Program-made: the position numbers and the translations under genes
Notes under the pieces: generated by a model
Seen by the model: only the letters and a program-made list of their open reading frames with translations
What the model was told of the DNA's origin: nothing
Database searches by the model: none
In this document: piece by piece, positions 14,833 through 23,362 of the stretch
How positions within the stretch are numbered: the first letter of the stretch is position 1
Layout: the number at the start of each line of letters is the position of its first letter
Source of the DNA: Salinarimonas sp.
Lineage (GTDB): Bacteria; Pseudomonadota; Alphaproteobacteria; Rhizobiales; Beijerinckiaceae
DNA: 34,159 bases
Direction of reading: 5' to 3'
Assembly: GCA_020832565.1 (NCBI GenBank)
Contig: JAFIEI010000043.1
Span: forward strand, 1-34,159

Positions 14833-16032
14833 ATGCTCCAGGAAATCTATCAACTCGTGCAACAGATCGAGCAGGCGAAGAAGGCGGACGCCAAAGGGGG
14901 CGAAGACATCGCCGTTCAGGTGGACAAGTCCGAGGTGGTCGAACGTCTGCGCGCGCTGTATGAAGCCAAGGCCCGTCGGCTCCCCGATGATCGGGCGGCG
15001 ATGTTTGACCATCTGTTCCTGAATCTCAGCGACGGGATCGACGCGGCCACGCGGCGCAACCTCGCCACGACACTGGCCATGTATCCGCGCGCACCGGAAG
15101 GCATTGTCGACAAGCTCGTCCAGGATGAGGATCCTGGCGTGGCCGAGCCGCTGCTCGCCAGTGCGCTGCGGATCGAGGAACGTTTGCTCGAAACAGTGGC
15201 GCAGAAACGGGGGCAAAAGCACCTGAGGGCTCTCGCAGGGCGGGGCAAAATCGGTGAGCGTATCACCACGCCGATTGCGCGAAGGGGGAACGACGAGACG
15301 GTGTTGGCTCTGTCCGTCAACCGCAGCGCGCGTTTCAGTGAGGAGGGTTTCGATATCCTGTCGGAGCGGGCGCGGGCCAATGCGATCCTGCGCAGCGTGG
15401 TTTGTGCGCGACCGGACATGCCGCCGGCGCAGTTCGACATGTTGCTCGGTCTCGACGGCGCCCTCGTCTGTGAGGAATTCGACGCCGAGTATGGCGATGC
15501 CGTGCTGTCGGGCGAGATGCTGGTCGCCATCATTTCTGCCGCCATGGGTGACGGAGGGCCGACTCGCTTCTCGCGCGCGATGATGGCCGCTTCCTTTGAT
15601 TACGTGGCGATGCGTGCGCTCCAGCGATCAGTCAGGCAGGCGGACCTGGAGCGCTGGCTGCGCCGCCGCCAGTACGAGGATGCCATTGCCGGGCTGGCCA
15701 TTCTCAGCGCCATTCCGCCGGAATACGTGCAACGGCTGATCGTCGCCGACTCGCTCTACCCGGCAGCCATGCTGGTGAAGGCGATCGGCTTCGAATGGGC
15801 TACGCTCAAACCGTTCTGGCAGATCCGCAGCGAGGCCGGCGTGGGCCAGGAGCCCCCGAACGAGGTCTACGAGGTCTTCGATGCCATCGACACGCTGACG
15901 GCGCGGCGCATGATGCGCCATGTGGCTCTGCGCGAAAAGATCATCGCCTTTCCCGAGGTGGAATTGCAGCAAGACGGCTGGCCTGGAATCGCGCCGGGAC
16001 CGGGCGATCGGACGGACAGGCACGTCGCCTGA
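14833..16032 (+). CDS. DUF2336 domain protein
   Basis: A 399-aa protein with the alphaproteobacterial DUF2336 domain, a HEAT-like helical region. Typical segments are R..LA..LA..P.AP..IV..L..DED..VAEPLL, the HLRALAGR.K..E..T..I..RG....L.L..N..A.FSE.GF..L..RA repeat, and the following AR.D.P segment. No enzymatic motif, signal peptide or membrane segment. It lies 35 bp downstream of the tandem-receiver protein with a GAGG-like site, which suggests one operon and a signalling or scaffold role. From memory, family members are linked with cell-cycle or motility regulation in alphaproteobacteria; nothing here proves it. Confidence 0.88.
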   Translation: MLQEIYQLVQQIEQAKKADAKGGEDIAVQVDKSEVVERLRALYEAKARRLPDDRAAMFDHLFLNLSDGIDAATRRNLATTLAMYPRAPEGIVDKLVQDEDPGVAEPLLASALRIEERLLETVAQKRGQKHLRALAGRGKIGERITTPIARRGNDETVLALSVNRSARFSEEGFDILSERARANAILRSVVCARPDMPPAQFDMLLGLDGALVCEEFDAEYGDAVLSGEMLVAIISAAMGDGGPTRFSRAMMAASFDYVAMRALQRSVRQADLERWLRRRQYEDAIAGLAILSAIPPEYVQRLIVADSLYPAAMLVKAIGFEWATLKPFWQIRSEAGVGQEPPNEVYEVFDAIDTLTARRMMRHVALREKIIAFPEVELQQDGWPGIAPGPGDRTDRHVA

Positions 16033-16041
16033 CCCGGTGTC

Positions 16042-16449
16042 TCAGGCCCGGTATTCCGGATCGTTCTCCAGAAGGATCGGGGCGCCGTGGGGGGTGGCGC
16101 GGGCGGCGCGGTCGAGGGCGGCGCGGCGGGTCTCCAACTGGTCGGCGGGGACGAGCTGCTTTAGCGCGATGATCCGCTCGAGCGCGGTCAGCCAATGCGT
16201 GTAATAGGTCGAGCCGTCATCGGGATCGCCGGCGGCCTGCGCTTCACGGATGACGGTCGCGAGCGTCTGCGCCCATTCGCTCCAGGTGAAGGCGCCCTGT
16301 TCGTGCAGGCGCAGCGTCATGGCGAAGGCCTGCGCCTCCCAGGGGGCGGAGAAGACCGGGCCGTCGGCGCAGCGCGGGATCGGCGCGTTCGCGGCGCGGG
16401 TGGCGGCGTCGAGGGCGTCAGGCAGGCTCAAGATAGCTCTCCCAGGCAT
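16042..16449 (-). CDS. Nitrile hydratase accessory (activator) protein
   Basis: Small activator that helps insert the metal and mature the alpha subunit of nitrile hydratase. It has 135 aa from ATG 16449; a TTG at 16431 with GGGAG upstream is an alternative start. The family pattern is clear: F..PW..QAFA....L...G.FTW.EWA..L...I, then YY..WL.ALE, and a final R...W/RAA..TPHG.PI.L. It is the third gene of the operon and overlaps the end of the beta-subunit gene, typical of co-translated operons. Confidence 0.92.
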   Translation of the reverse strand: MPGRAILSLPDALDAATRAANAPIPRCADGPVFSAPWEAQAFAMTLRLHEQGAFTWSEWAQTLATVIREAQAAGDPDDGSTYYTHWLTALERIIALKQLVPADQLETRRAALDRAARATPHGAPILLENDPEYRA

Positions 16450-17077
16450 CGATCCCGACGATCAGCGTCGCATCGGCTTCCTCGCCCCAGAGCTCGCGGC
16501 CCGTGAAACGCACATTGTAGAGCCATTGCGGCTCCTCGCCCTGGCCGTGGGCGTTGGTGTCCGGAAAGACGTGGACACCGTGCACCATGGCGATGACGCC
16601 GCGCTTGCCGCGCGCATAGCGGGGCAGGCGGGTATGGCCGGTCGGATTCATCACGCGGGTGACGACGCTGTCGCCCTCCTTGAAACGCGGCGGATGCGAT
16701 GCCTCGCGTTCCGAGGGACCGCCGCGCCGCATGGCGGCTTCGACATCGCCACCGCGGAGCACGCGCTTGATCGCGGCCGGGGCTTCCAGGGCCGCACCGG
16801 TAGCGAGTTCCGCCTCGCTGACGAGGCCGAGCCGGGTGACCAGACGCTCGGTGCCCTTGGTCCAGATCTCGTAATAGCTCGAGGCCAGATAATCCGCCGG
16901 CGGGAGGGTCTCGCGGGCATGCCGGCTCATGTCGATATTCCAGGCGCCTGTCGCGCCCATGGCGACGGTGATGCCGAAGGCGCGCTTTTCCCAATCGTGA
17001 TGAAACCAGGGCTCGTCCGCCTCGCTCTGCACGGGGCCGAAACCCTGCATGCCGCCCATATCCTGTGCGCCGTTCAT
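16418..17077 (-). CDS. nthB: Nitrile hydratase beta subunit
   Basis: Structural partner of the metal-carrying alpha subunit; the enzyme hydrates nitriles to amides. The 219-aa product starts [16 protein letters not shown], followed by W...K.AFG......ATG.WN.D..RHARE..P...YL..SYYE.W, and a C-terminal SH3-like domain (F..GD.V......P.GHTR.P.Y.RG..G.I......V.PD..A.G.GE.PQ.LY.V.F...ELWG). All are characteristic. Its ATG overlaps the alpha-subunit stop by 4 bp (ATGA), so the subunits are translationally coupled. The lack of a fused accessory domain fits a bacterial enzyme. Confidence 0.95.
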   Translation of the reverse strand: MNGAQDMGGMQGFGPVQSEADEPWFHHDWEKRAFGITVAMGATGAWNIDMSRHARETLPPADYLASSYYEIWTKGTERLVTRLGLVSEAELATGAALEAPAAIKRVLRGGDVEAAMRRGGPSEREASHPPRFKEGDSVVTRVMNPTGHTRLPRYARGKRGVIAMVHGVHVFPDTNAHGQGEEPQWLYNVRFTGRELWGEEADATLIVGIDAWESYLEPA

Positions 17078-17751
17078 GCCGCATTCTCCCCGTTCGCGAG
17101 GCTGGCCGGATCGCGCGCGAGCCCGGTCCCGATCATGGAATCGCGGGTGACGAGATCGGCGAGTTCTTCCTGGGACCAGCCCTGCGTGCCCGGCGGGCGC
17201 ATCGGGATCACGAGATAGCGCATTTCAGCGGTCGAATCCCAGACGCGAATGCCCGTCGTCGCCGGCAAAGTGACGCCGAAATCCGCGAGAACGCCGCGCG
17301 GATCGATCACGGCGCGCGAGCGATACGGCGCCGATTTGTACCAGGTCGGCGGCAGGCCGAGCACGGGCCACGGATAGCAAGAGCAAAGAGTGCAGACGAC
17401 GAGATTATGCTCCTCCGGGGTATTTTCAACCGCGACCATGTGCTCGCCCTGGCGGCCCTCGAATCCCATCGATCCGATCGCCGCCGTGGCGTCGCGCCTC
17501 AGCCAGTCGCGGAAATCGGCATCCGCCCAGGCCCGCGCCACCACCTGTGCGCCGTTCCGAGGGCCGACGCGGGTCTCGTACATCTCCACCAGCGCGTCGA
17601 TGGCGGTGGGATCGACGTAACCCTTCTCGACGAGAATCGATTCGAGCGCGCGCACGCGCAGATCCATCGGCGAGAGTTCGCTGCCATGGTCGTGATCATG
17701 GTGGTGGTGATGATGGTGGGCATGATGCCCGGAGCCGTGCTCATCGCTCAT
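17074..17751 (-). CDS. nthA: Nitrile hydratase alpha subunit, cobalt type, His-rich N-terminus
   Basis: Catalytic, metal-binding subunit of nitrile hydratase. The 225-aa product carries the metal claw VVCTLCSC with Cys120, Cys123 and Cys125. Thr after the first Cys is the cobalt-type signature (iron-type enzymes have Ser). Flanking [21 protein letters not shown]...G is canonical. ATG 17751 is set by GGAGGAAACC directly upstream. Unusually, residues 9-22 contain 11 His plus two Asp, a likely metal-binding tail. The mixed CAT/CAC codons look natural rather than vector-derived. Thiocyanate hydrolase has the same claw, but the two-subunit-plus-activator operon fits nitrile hydratase. Confidence 0.95.
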   Translation of the reverse strand: MSDEHGSGHHAHHHHHHHDHDHGSELSPMDLRVRALESILVEKGYVDPTAIDALVEMYETRVGPRNGAQVVARAWADADFRDWLRRDATAAIGSMGFEGRQGEHMVAVENTPEEHNLVVCTLCSCYPWPVLGLPPTWYKSAPYRSRAVIDPRGVLADFGVTLPATTGIRVWDSTAEMRYLVIPMRPPGTQGWSQEELADLVTRDSMIGTGLARDPASLANGENAA

Positions 17752-17869
17752 GGTTTCCTCCGGCCGGCTGTCTATGCCGGTTCTGGACATGTCCACGAGT
17801 CTAGCGTCGTCGCGATACCGCGCAAGGCGTGATTCCGGAGGGCGGCTTTGGCATGGCTGCGCTGCAACG

Positions 17870-17899
17870 AAAAAACCGGGACGCTCGCGCGCCCCGGTT
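17870..17899 (-). terminator. Intrinsic terminator after glnA
   Basis: aaccggg (17874-17880) pairs with cccggtt (17893-17899). In the minus direction the stem is followed by a run of U from the six A at 17870-17875. It would end the glnB-glnA transcript before the nitrile hydratase operon. Confidence 0.65.
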
Positions 17900-17921
17900 C
17901 GGGATCCTCGATGATCTGCAA

Positions 17922-17944
17922 GCCACCCGGAAGGGCCGGGTGGC
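17922..17944 (-). terminator. Hairpin directly after glnA
   Basis: Perfect 9-bp stem gccacccgg / ccgggtggc with a 5-nt loop, 7 bases after the glnA stop. No strong U run, so it may protect the 3' end, with the terminator at 17870-17899 doing the stopping. Confidence 0.5.
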
Positions 17945-17951
17945 GGCGCGA

Positions 17952-19361
17952 TCAGACCGAGTAGTACATGTCGAACTCGACCGGATGCGGCGTGTGCTCG
18001 AAGCGGATGACGTCTTCCATCTTCAGGGCGATATAGGCGTCGATCATGTCGTCGTTGAACACGCCGCCGGCCTTGAGGAAGTTGCGATCCTTGTCGAGCG
18101 CCGTGAGCGCCTCGCGCAGCGACGTGGCGACGGTCGGGATCTTCTTCAGCTCGCGCGGGGGCAGATCGTAGAGATCCTTGTCCATCGCCTGGCCGGGATC
18201 GATCTTGTTGAGGATGCCGTCGAGGCCGGCCATGACCAGCGCCGCGAAGCCGAGATAGGGGTTCGCCGTCGGATCGGGGAAGCGGACTTCGACGCGCTTG
18301 GCCTTCGGCGACGTCGTCCACGGGATACGGCAGGAGGCCGAGCGGTTACGCGAGGAATAGGCCAGCAGCACCGGCGCCTCGAAGCCCGGGACCAGACGCT
18401 TGTAGGAGTTGGTCGACGGGTTGGTGAAGGCGTTGATGGCGCGGGCGTGCTTAATCACGCCGCCGATGTACCACAGGCACTCCTGGCTCAGATCGGCATA
18501 CTTGTCGCCGGCGAAGAGGGGCTTGCCGTCCTTCCAGATCGACTGGTGCACGTGCATGCCGGAGCCGTTGTCGCCATAGACGGGCTTGGGCATGAAGGTG
18601 GCGGACTTGCCGAAGGAATGCGCGACGTTGTGGATGCAGTACTTGTAGACCTGCATCAGGTCGCCCATGCGGGTGAGCGTGTCGAACTTCATGCCGAGCT
18701 CGTGCTGGGCACTGGCCACCTCGTGGTGGTGCTTCTCGACCACGACGCCCATCTCGGCCATGGAGGCGAGCATTTCCGAGCGCATGTCCTGCCCGGAATC
18801 GAGCGGCGGCACCGGGAAGTAGCCGCCCTTGGTGCGGATGCGGTGGCCCATGTTGCCGCTCTCGTAATCCGACATCGAATTGGAGGGCAGCTCGACCGAA
18901 TCGAGGACGAAGCCGGTATTGTAGGGCTCGGCGGCGAACTTGACGTCGTCGAAGACGAAGAATTCGGCTTCCGGGCCGATCATCACGGTGTCGCCGAGAC
19001 CGGTCGACTTCAGGAAGGCTTCCGCCTTCTTCGCGATGCCGCGCGGATCGCGGTTATAGGGCTCTCCGGAAGCGGGCTCGAGCACGTCGCAGACGATCGA
19101 CATGGTCGGTGCCGCGAAGAACGGATCCATCGTGGCGGTTTCCGGGTCCGGCATCAGGCACATGTCGGATTCGTTGATCGCCTTCCAGCCGGCGATGGAC
19201 GAACCGTCGAACATCACGCCATCGGCGAAGAGATCTTCATCGACCATGGTGACGTCGAAGGTCACGTGCTGCCACTTGCCCTTCGGATCGGTGAAACGAA
19301 AATCGACGTACTTGACGTCGTTATCCTTGAGTGCCTTCAGCACATCGTTGGCCGACTTCAT
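17952..19361 (-). CDS. glnA: Glutamine synthetase type I
   Basis: Makes glutamine from glutamate, ammonia and ATP; the central ammonia-assimilation enzyme, a cytoplasmic dodecamer. The 469-aa length is exactly that of class I-beta enzymes. Motifs: DGSS near the N-terminal domain end, the [11 protein letters not shown] metal-site segment, [10 protein letters not shown], the NRSASCRIP substrate loop, and [13 protein letters not shown]. Tyr398 in LYDLPP is the adenylylation site, so activity should be controlled by GlnE. ATG 19361 fits the conserved N-terminus (M-K-S-A-N-D-V); the frame extends further upstream only as non-homologous sequence. It follows glnB by 82 bp. Confidence 0.98.
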   Translation of the reverse strand: MKSANDVLKALKDNDVKYVDFRFTDPKGKWQHVTFDVTMVDEDLFADGVMFDGSSIAGWKAINESDMCLMPDPETATMDPFFAAPTMSIVCDVLEPASGEPYNRDPRGIAKKAEAFLKSTGLGDTVMIGPEAEFFVFDDVKFAAEPYNTGFVLDSVELPSNSMSDYESGNMGHRIRTKGGYFPVPPLDSGQDMRSEMLASMAEMGVVVEKHHHEVASAQHELGMKFDTLTRMGDLMQVYKYCIHNVAHSFGKSATFMPKPVYGDNGSGMHVHQSIWKDGKPLFAGDKYADLSQECLWYIGGVIKHARAINAFTNPSTNSYKRLVPGFEAPVLLAYSSRNRSASCRIPWTTSPKAKRVEVRFPDPTANPYLGFAALVMAGLDGILNKIDPGQAMDKDLYDLPPRELKKIPTVATSLREALTALDKDRNFLKAGGVFNDDMIDAYIALKMEDVIRFEHTPHPVEFDMYYSV

Positions 19362-19394
19362 GATGGACCTGTCCTCTTTTCTTGACGCATTCGT

Positions 19395-19425
19395 GCGAAG
19401 TACCCGGCGCAGAGCCGGCCTTCGC
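19395..19425 (-). promoter_or_regulatory. Stem-loop in the glnB-glnA spacer
   Basis: GCGAAG and CCGGC arms (19414-19425) pair with the arms at 19395-19408 around a 5-nt loop, interrupted by a small internal loop. It lies between the two cistrons and could be an attenuator, a processing site or a partial terminator. No function can be assigned from sequence. Confidence 0.35.
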
Positions 19426-19443
19426 GGTTGGGTTTCGAGACAG

Positions 19444-19839
<396 letters not shown>

Positions 19840-19908
19840 TTAACGACACCCCTGCCACGCCTCCCATGGGGAACACGTCGCGGAGTTGCCTATTTGCGCG
19901 GCGATACT

Positions 19909-19925
19909 TGCATAAAATTTATGCA
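19909..19925. promoter_or_regulatory. NtrC-like palindrome upstream of glnB
   Basis: TGCATAAAATTTATGCA is a perfect 8-1-8 inverted repeat. Its outer TGCA...TGCA ends have the spacing of the NtrC consensus (TGCACC, 5 nt, GGTGCA). It lies between the divergent glnB and NAD(P)H-hydrate repair genes, about 127 bp from the glnB start, an activator-like distance. I could not find a convincing sigma-54 -24/-12 element below it. Confidence 0.45.
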
Positions 19926-20059
19926 TTCGCCACTTCTTCGGACGATACGCGCCATATGTTTGGGCCGCACATCGTCACCGGGTTAAGATTGATCCGCCTT
20001 CGCGCGTCGTGGCCGTGTCGAGAGACCGGCGCCGGCGCCGGATCACGGAGTTGACCGCC

Positions 20060-21541
20060 ATGATGTCCTATCGCCTGCTCGATGTTGCGCAGATGCGCGA
20101 AGCCGACCGCCTCACCATCTCCGCCGGCACGCCCGGTTTCACGCTGATGGAGCGCGCGGGCACCGGCGTTGCGGAAATCGCGCAGGCCATGCTGCCCGAG
20201 CGCGGGCGCGTGGTGATCCTGTGCGGACCCGGCAACAATGGCGGCGACGGCTTCGTCGCCGGGCGCCTGCTCGCCGAGGCGGGCTACCGCGTCGAGCTCG
20301 GGCTTCTCGGCCCGCGCGACGAATTCGCCGGCGATGCGGGTGCGGCTGCTGCGCGCTATCACGGCAGCGTGGCGGCTCTCGAATCCGTGGACCCCGCCGG
20401 CGCGGATCTCGTTGTCGACGCGTTGTTCGGCACGGGTCTCACCCGCGATCTCGAAGGCGCTGTTGCGGCCTGCGTGGAGCGCGTCGCGCGCAGCGGCGTG
20501 CCGGTCCTCGCCGTCGACATCCCCTCCGGTCTCGACGGTGATTCAGGTGCGATTCGCGGTGTCGCGCTTCCCGCCACGCGAACCGTGACCTTCGCCGCGC
20601 GCAAGCCGGGCCATCTCCTGCTGCCGGGGCGCGATTTGTGCGGACCGGTCACCGTCGTCGATATCGGCATCCCGGAATCGACTCTTGCGGGTTTCACCCC
20701 GGCGCTCTTTGCCAACGAGCCCGCCCTGTGGCGCGATTCCATGCCGCGCCTCGAGGCGAATACCCACAAATACAAGCGAGGGCATGCCCTGGTGCTCTCC
20801 GGCGAGATGCATCGCACCGGAGCCGCGCGCCTGGCTGCGCGCGGGGCGCTGCGTGTGGGGGCGGGCCTGGTGACGCTGGCCTCGCCGCGTGCCGCACTCG
20901 CGGTCAATGCCGCGCAGCTCACTGCGATCATGCTCACGCCCTGCGATTCACCGGAAGAGCTCGGCACGCTGCTGGAAGATCGCCGCATCAGTTGTATCGC
21001 GCTCGGGCCGGGATGCGGGGTGGGGGATGCGACGCGCGCCATGGTCAAGGCCGCTGCGCGGGCGGGCAGGGGGCTCGTGTTGGACGCGGATGCGCTGACC
21101 TCCTTTGCCGGTGAGGCCTATACGCTGGGCATGATCGCCACTGCCGCGCGCGAGTGCGTGATCACCCCGCATGAAGGCGAGATGCGAAAGCTGTTCGAAT
21201 CGGCGGAAGGCGTGCTCGACGCGCCGAATCGCTGGCAGGCCGCGCTGCGGGCCGCCGAGGTCGCGCGGGCGGTGGTGATCTGCAAGGGCGGCGATACGAT
21301 CATCGCCGCGCCGGACGGGCGCGCTGCGCTCCTTGCCGAGACGACCCCCGATCTTGCCACTGCCGGCTCGGGCGATGTCCTCACCGGCCTCGTCGCCGGG
21401 CTCATCGCCCAGAACATGCCCGCCTTCGAGGCCGCCTGCGCCGCCGTCTGGCTCCACGCGCAGGTCGGAATCGCCTGCGGGCCGGGCCTGATCGCGGAGG
21501 ATCTGAGCGAGGCGCTGCCGGGGGTGTTGCGGGGGTTGTGA
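20060..21541 (+). CDS. nnr: Bifunctional NAD(P)H-hydrate epimerase / ADP-dependent dehydratase
   Basis: Repairs damaged NAD(P)H hydrates: the N-terminal YjeF domain interconverts R and S epimers and the C-terminal kinase-like domain dehydrates the S form. The 493-aa length fits the fused form. The epimerase half (about 1-215) shows GPGNNGGDGFVAGRLL and the VDALFGTGL and D.PSG.DGD segments. The dehydratase half (about 230-493) shows HKYKRGHALVLSG, ALGPG.G, DADAL, TPHEGEM, KGGDT and ATAGSGDVLTG. ATG 20060 has GGAG 9 nt upstream. It is divergent from glnB, as often seen in alphaproteobacteria. Confidence 0.96.
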   Translation: MMSYRLLDVAQMREADRLTISAGTPGFTLMERAGTGVAEIAQAMLPERGRVVILCGPGNNGGDGFVAGRLLAEAGYRVELGLLGPRDEFAGDAGAAAARYHGSVAALESVDPAGADLVVDALFGTGLTRDLEGAVAACVERVARSGVPVLAVDIPSGLDGDSGAIRGVALPATRTVTFAARKPGHLLLPGRDLCGPVTVVDIGIPESTLAGFTPALFANEPALWRDSMPRLEANTHKYKRGHALVLSGEMHRTGAARLAARGALRVGAGLVTLASPRAALAVNAAQLTAIMLTPCDSPEELGTLLEDRRISCIALGPGCGVGDATRAMVKAAARAGRGLVLDADALTSFAGEAYTLGMIATAARECVITPHEGEMRKLFESAEGVLDAPNRWQAALRAAEVARAVVICKGGDTIIAAPDGRAALLAETTPDLATAGSGDVLTGLVAGLIAQNMPAFEAACAAVWLHAQVGIACGPGLIAEDLSEALPGVLRGL

Positions 21542-21561
21542 GGGGCGCCCGAAATGGCAAA

Positions 21562-21590
21562 CGGCACCGGACGTCTTGCGCCCGGTGCCG
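21562..21590. terminator. Hairpin between convergent nnr and DUF4394 genes
   Basis: cggcaccgg (21562-21570) pairs with ccggtgccg (21582-21590), 9 bp, 11-nt loop, 20 bases after the nnr stop. It may act on both strands; no strong T tract. Confidence 0.5.
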
Positions 21591-21682
21591 CCGGTGGAGC
21601 ATCATCCGAGCCCGGGGTAACGCAACGTCCCCGAACGGATGCGCTCAACGATCAGTCCACCGCGTGGAACAATCGATTGAGA

Positions 21683-22456
21683 TCAATCCATCGCATGGAA
21701 GACCGTGACGTCGCGCAGGACGACGTCGAGGCCGTCGATCTCCATGCTCTCGGTCACCATACCCGTGGCGAGATCGATCTGGTGGAACATGCCGTTGGCG
21801 ACGAGCCAGGCGGTGTTCTCGCCCTCGGCACTGGTGGCGATGTCGAAGGCGATCGGGTCGTCGAACATGGCGCCGGTTGCGCCGATGGTGACGTTGTCGC
21901 CGTCATTGGGCGCAACCTGCTGCAGCAGGGTCGATTGCGCGGTATCGATGTTGAACATCATGGTGGAATCGGGCTCACCGAAGGAGTTCGAATAGGCCGT
22001 ACCACCGACCATGGGCATGCCTTCGCTATCGTCGGTGAAGGTCAGATCGCCATCCACCATGACGGCACCCGTACCGAAATTGACGCGGTGATTGGTCGTG
22101 CCCGACATGAAGCGCAAGGCATCCGCCGCAGGGTTCACATCGACGATCACCGGCGTGCTATCCTCGATGACCATGGGCATGTCCATGCTCGCCACCTCGG
22201 ACCACATCCCGGTCTCGGGGTCGATATTGACGATGGCGAAACCGTCTGTGACAGCGATCACCTCACCGGTCGCAGGGCGGTAGTCGATACCCAGGATACG
22301 ACCGTCATAATCGGCATCCTGCATGCCCGTCACCTGCGCGGTGTCCAGGTCGATCGTGACGAGCGTCCGGTCGCCGGCGAGGCCGACGGCCATCGAGGCA
22401 TGGGCAGTGCCCGCGACCAGGGTGGCCATCAGGGTGGGGGCTACGAGTTTCCACAT
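21683..22456 (-). CDS. DUF4394 domain exported protein
   Basis: A 257-aa exported protein with a DUF4394 beta-propeller-like domain. ATG 22456 gives a signal peptide (MWKLVAPTLMATLVAGTAHA, then S). Repeated blades show L..ID..TA.VTG....D..ILGIDYRPATGE, I.PETG, VDVNPAADALRF.S, VGGTAYSNSFG, and LLQQ..PNDG. The role is unknown. It is transcribed in the same direction as the fasciclin gene upstream. Its own leader contains the motif shared with that gene (22494-22523), so it likely belongs to the regulon of the nearby ECF sigma factor. Confidence 0.88.
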   Translation of the reverse strand: MWKLVAPTLMATLVAGTAHASMAVGLAGDRTLVTIDLDTAQVTGMQDADYDGRILGIDYRPATGEVIAVTDGFAIVNIDPETGMWSEVASMDMPMVIEDSTPVIVDVNPAADALRFMSGTTNHRVNFGTGAVMVDGDLTFTDDSEGMPMVGGTAYSNSFGEPDSTMMFNIDTAQSTLLQQVAPNDGDNVTIGATGAMFDDPIAFDIATSAEGENTAWLVANGMFHQIDLATGMVTESMEIDGLDVVLRDVTVFHAMD

Positions 22457-22493
22457 GGTTGTCTCCGTTTGGTTTCGTTGGGTGACGGGGCAA

Positions 22494-22523
22494 GCCACGG
22501 ATCCGGGGGCAAGAAAGTTGCGC
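22494..22523 (-). promoter_or_regulatory. Candidate ECF-sigma promoter of the DUF4394 gene
   Basis: On the minus strand: GCGCAACTTTC (22513-22523), 13 nt, CGTGGC (22494-22499). The same two blocks at the same spacing occur before the fasciclin gene. An AAC-containing -35 and a CGT-containing -10 are typical of ECF sigma factors. Confidence 0.65.
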
Positions 22524-22532
22524 CCTTCGTGT

Positions 22533-22546
22533 TCACGGATCCGTGA
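22533..22546. promoter_or_regulatory. Perfect 14-bp palindrome upstream of the DUF4394 promoter
   Basis: TCACGGATCCGTGA is self-complementary and lies 10 bp upstream of the candidate -35. It could be an operator; no protein is assigned. Confidence 0.3.
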
Positions 22547-22581
22547 TCGCTTCAAAATCGCTCCTGCGGGCCGGCCCCGTT

Positions 22582-22610
22582 GGCATCCGGACGGTGGGTG
22601 GCCGGATGCC
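22582..22610 (-). terminator. Hairpin after the fasciclin gene
   Basis: ggcatccgg (22582-22590) pairs with ccggatgcc (22602-22610), 9 bp with an 11-nt loop, about 34 bases after the fasciclin stop. No U run, so possibly a weak terminator. Confidence 0.45.
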
Positions 22611-22643
22611 GCTTTCGCTTGCGCCTGTCGGACGCGGCGCCGG

Positions 22644-23222
22644 TCACATGCGGGGCAGAAGCACCGAGTCGACCACATGGATGACGCCGTTGGACTGCAG
22701 CACGTCGGCCACGGTCACGAGCGCTCCGCCGTTGCTCTGGTCGATGATGACGAGGCGATTGCCGTTCATGCGCGCGGTGATCGGATTACCGGCGACGGTC
22801 GTCATGTTGTAGGTGCCGCCATTCGCGCGGATCCGGTTCATGAGATCCTGCCCCGTCAGACGACCCGGGACGACGTGATAGGTGAGCACACCGGTGAGCG
22901 CGTCGCGCATTTCGGGTTCGAGCAGGGATTCGACCGTGCCGTCGGGCAGCTTGTCGAAAGCGGCATTGGTCGGCGCGAAGACCGTGAAGGGGCCGTCCCC
23001 TTTCAGGGTCTCGACGAGACCTGCGGCCTGGACAGCCGCGACGAGCGTGGTGTGGTCGGCCGAGTTCACGGCATTGTCGATAATGTCCCTGTCGGCAAAC
23101 ATCGGCGCACCGCCGACGGTGACGGGTTCCTGCGCCATTGCGGGGTTGACGAGTGCCTGCCCCGAGATGGACAGGGCGCCGGCGAGTGCCACGGCACCCA
23201 GAAGCTTCTTGATCATCGGCAT
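22644..23222 (-). CDS. Fasciclin-domain exported protein
   Basis: A 192-aa exported protein with one fasciclin (FAS1) domain, a fold that mediates adhesion or surface interactions. ATG 23222 has AAGGAG 8 nt upstream. The signal peptide spans about 1-30 (KKLLGAVALAGALSISG ... PAMAQ). FAS1 hallmarks follow: HTTLVAAVQAAGLVETL, GPFTVFAPTNAAFDKLP, LTYHVVPG, and a final NGVIHVVDSVLLP. The promoter-like block at 23266-23295 matches that of the DUF4394 gene, and the divergent neighbour is the ECF sigma gene, so sigma control is likely. Confidence 0.94.
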   Translation of the reverse strand: MPMIKKLLGAVALAGALSISGQALVNPAMAQEPVTVGGAPMFADRDIIDNAVNSADHTTLVAAVQAAGLVETLKGDGPFTVFAPTNAAFDKLPDGTVESLLEPEMRDALTGVLTYHVVPGRLTGQDLMNRIRANGGTYNMTTVAGNPITARMNGNRLVIIDQSNGGALVTVADVLQSNGVIHVVDSVLLPRM

Positions 23223-23265
23223 TTGAAACACTCCTTGTCGTTCGTCCCTTATGGGAGTGCTTCGA

Positions 23266-23295
23266 GACACGAGTGTTCCGTCGGGAAAGTTGCGC
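23266..23295 (-). promoter_or_regulatory. Candidate ECF-sigma promoter of the fasciclin gene
   Basis: On the minus strand: GCGCAACTTTC (23285-23295), 13 nt, CGTGTC (23266-23271), about 44 bp from the ATG. It has the same -35-like block and identical spacing as the element at 22494-22523, supporting a common sigma factor. Confidence 0.65.
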
Positions 23296-23362
23296 AGGGT
23301 CGCGATTTTTTTGGGGCGCATCGCACACGCCACTTCCAATGGCGCATGAGGGCGGTAAACTG

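Noticed and set aside
17686-17751. Artificial His-tag or vector contamination
   Set aside because: Mixed CAT/CAC codons, an interrupting Ala and Asp residues, and seamless continuation into the native alpha subunit and operon.
17829-19385. Long plus-strand frame opposite glnA
   Set aside because: Shadow of glnA: no ribosome binding site and a composition typical of antisense frames in GC-rich DNA.
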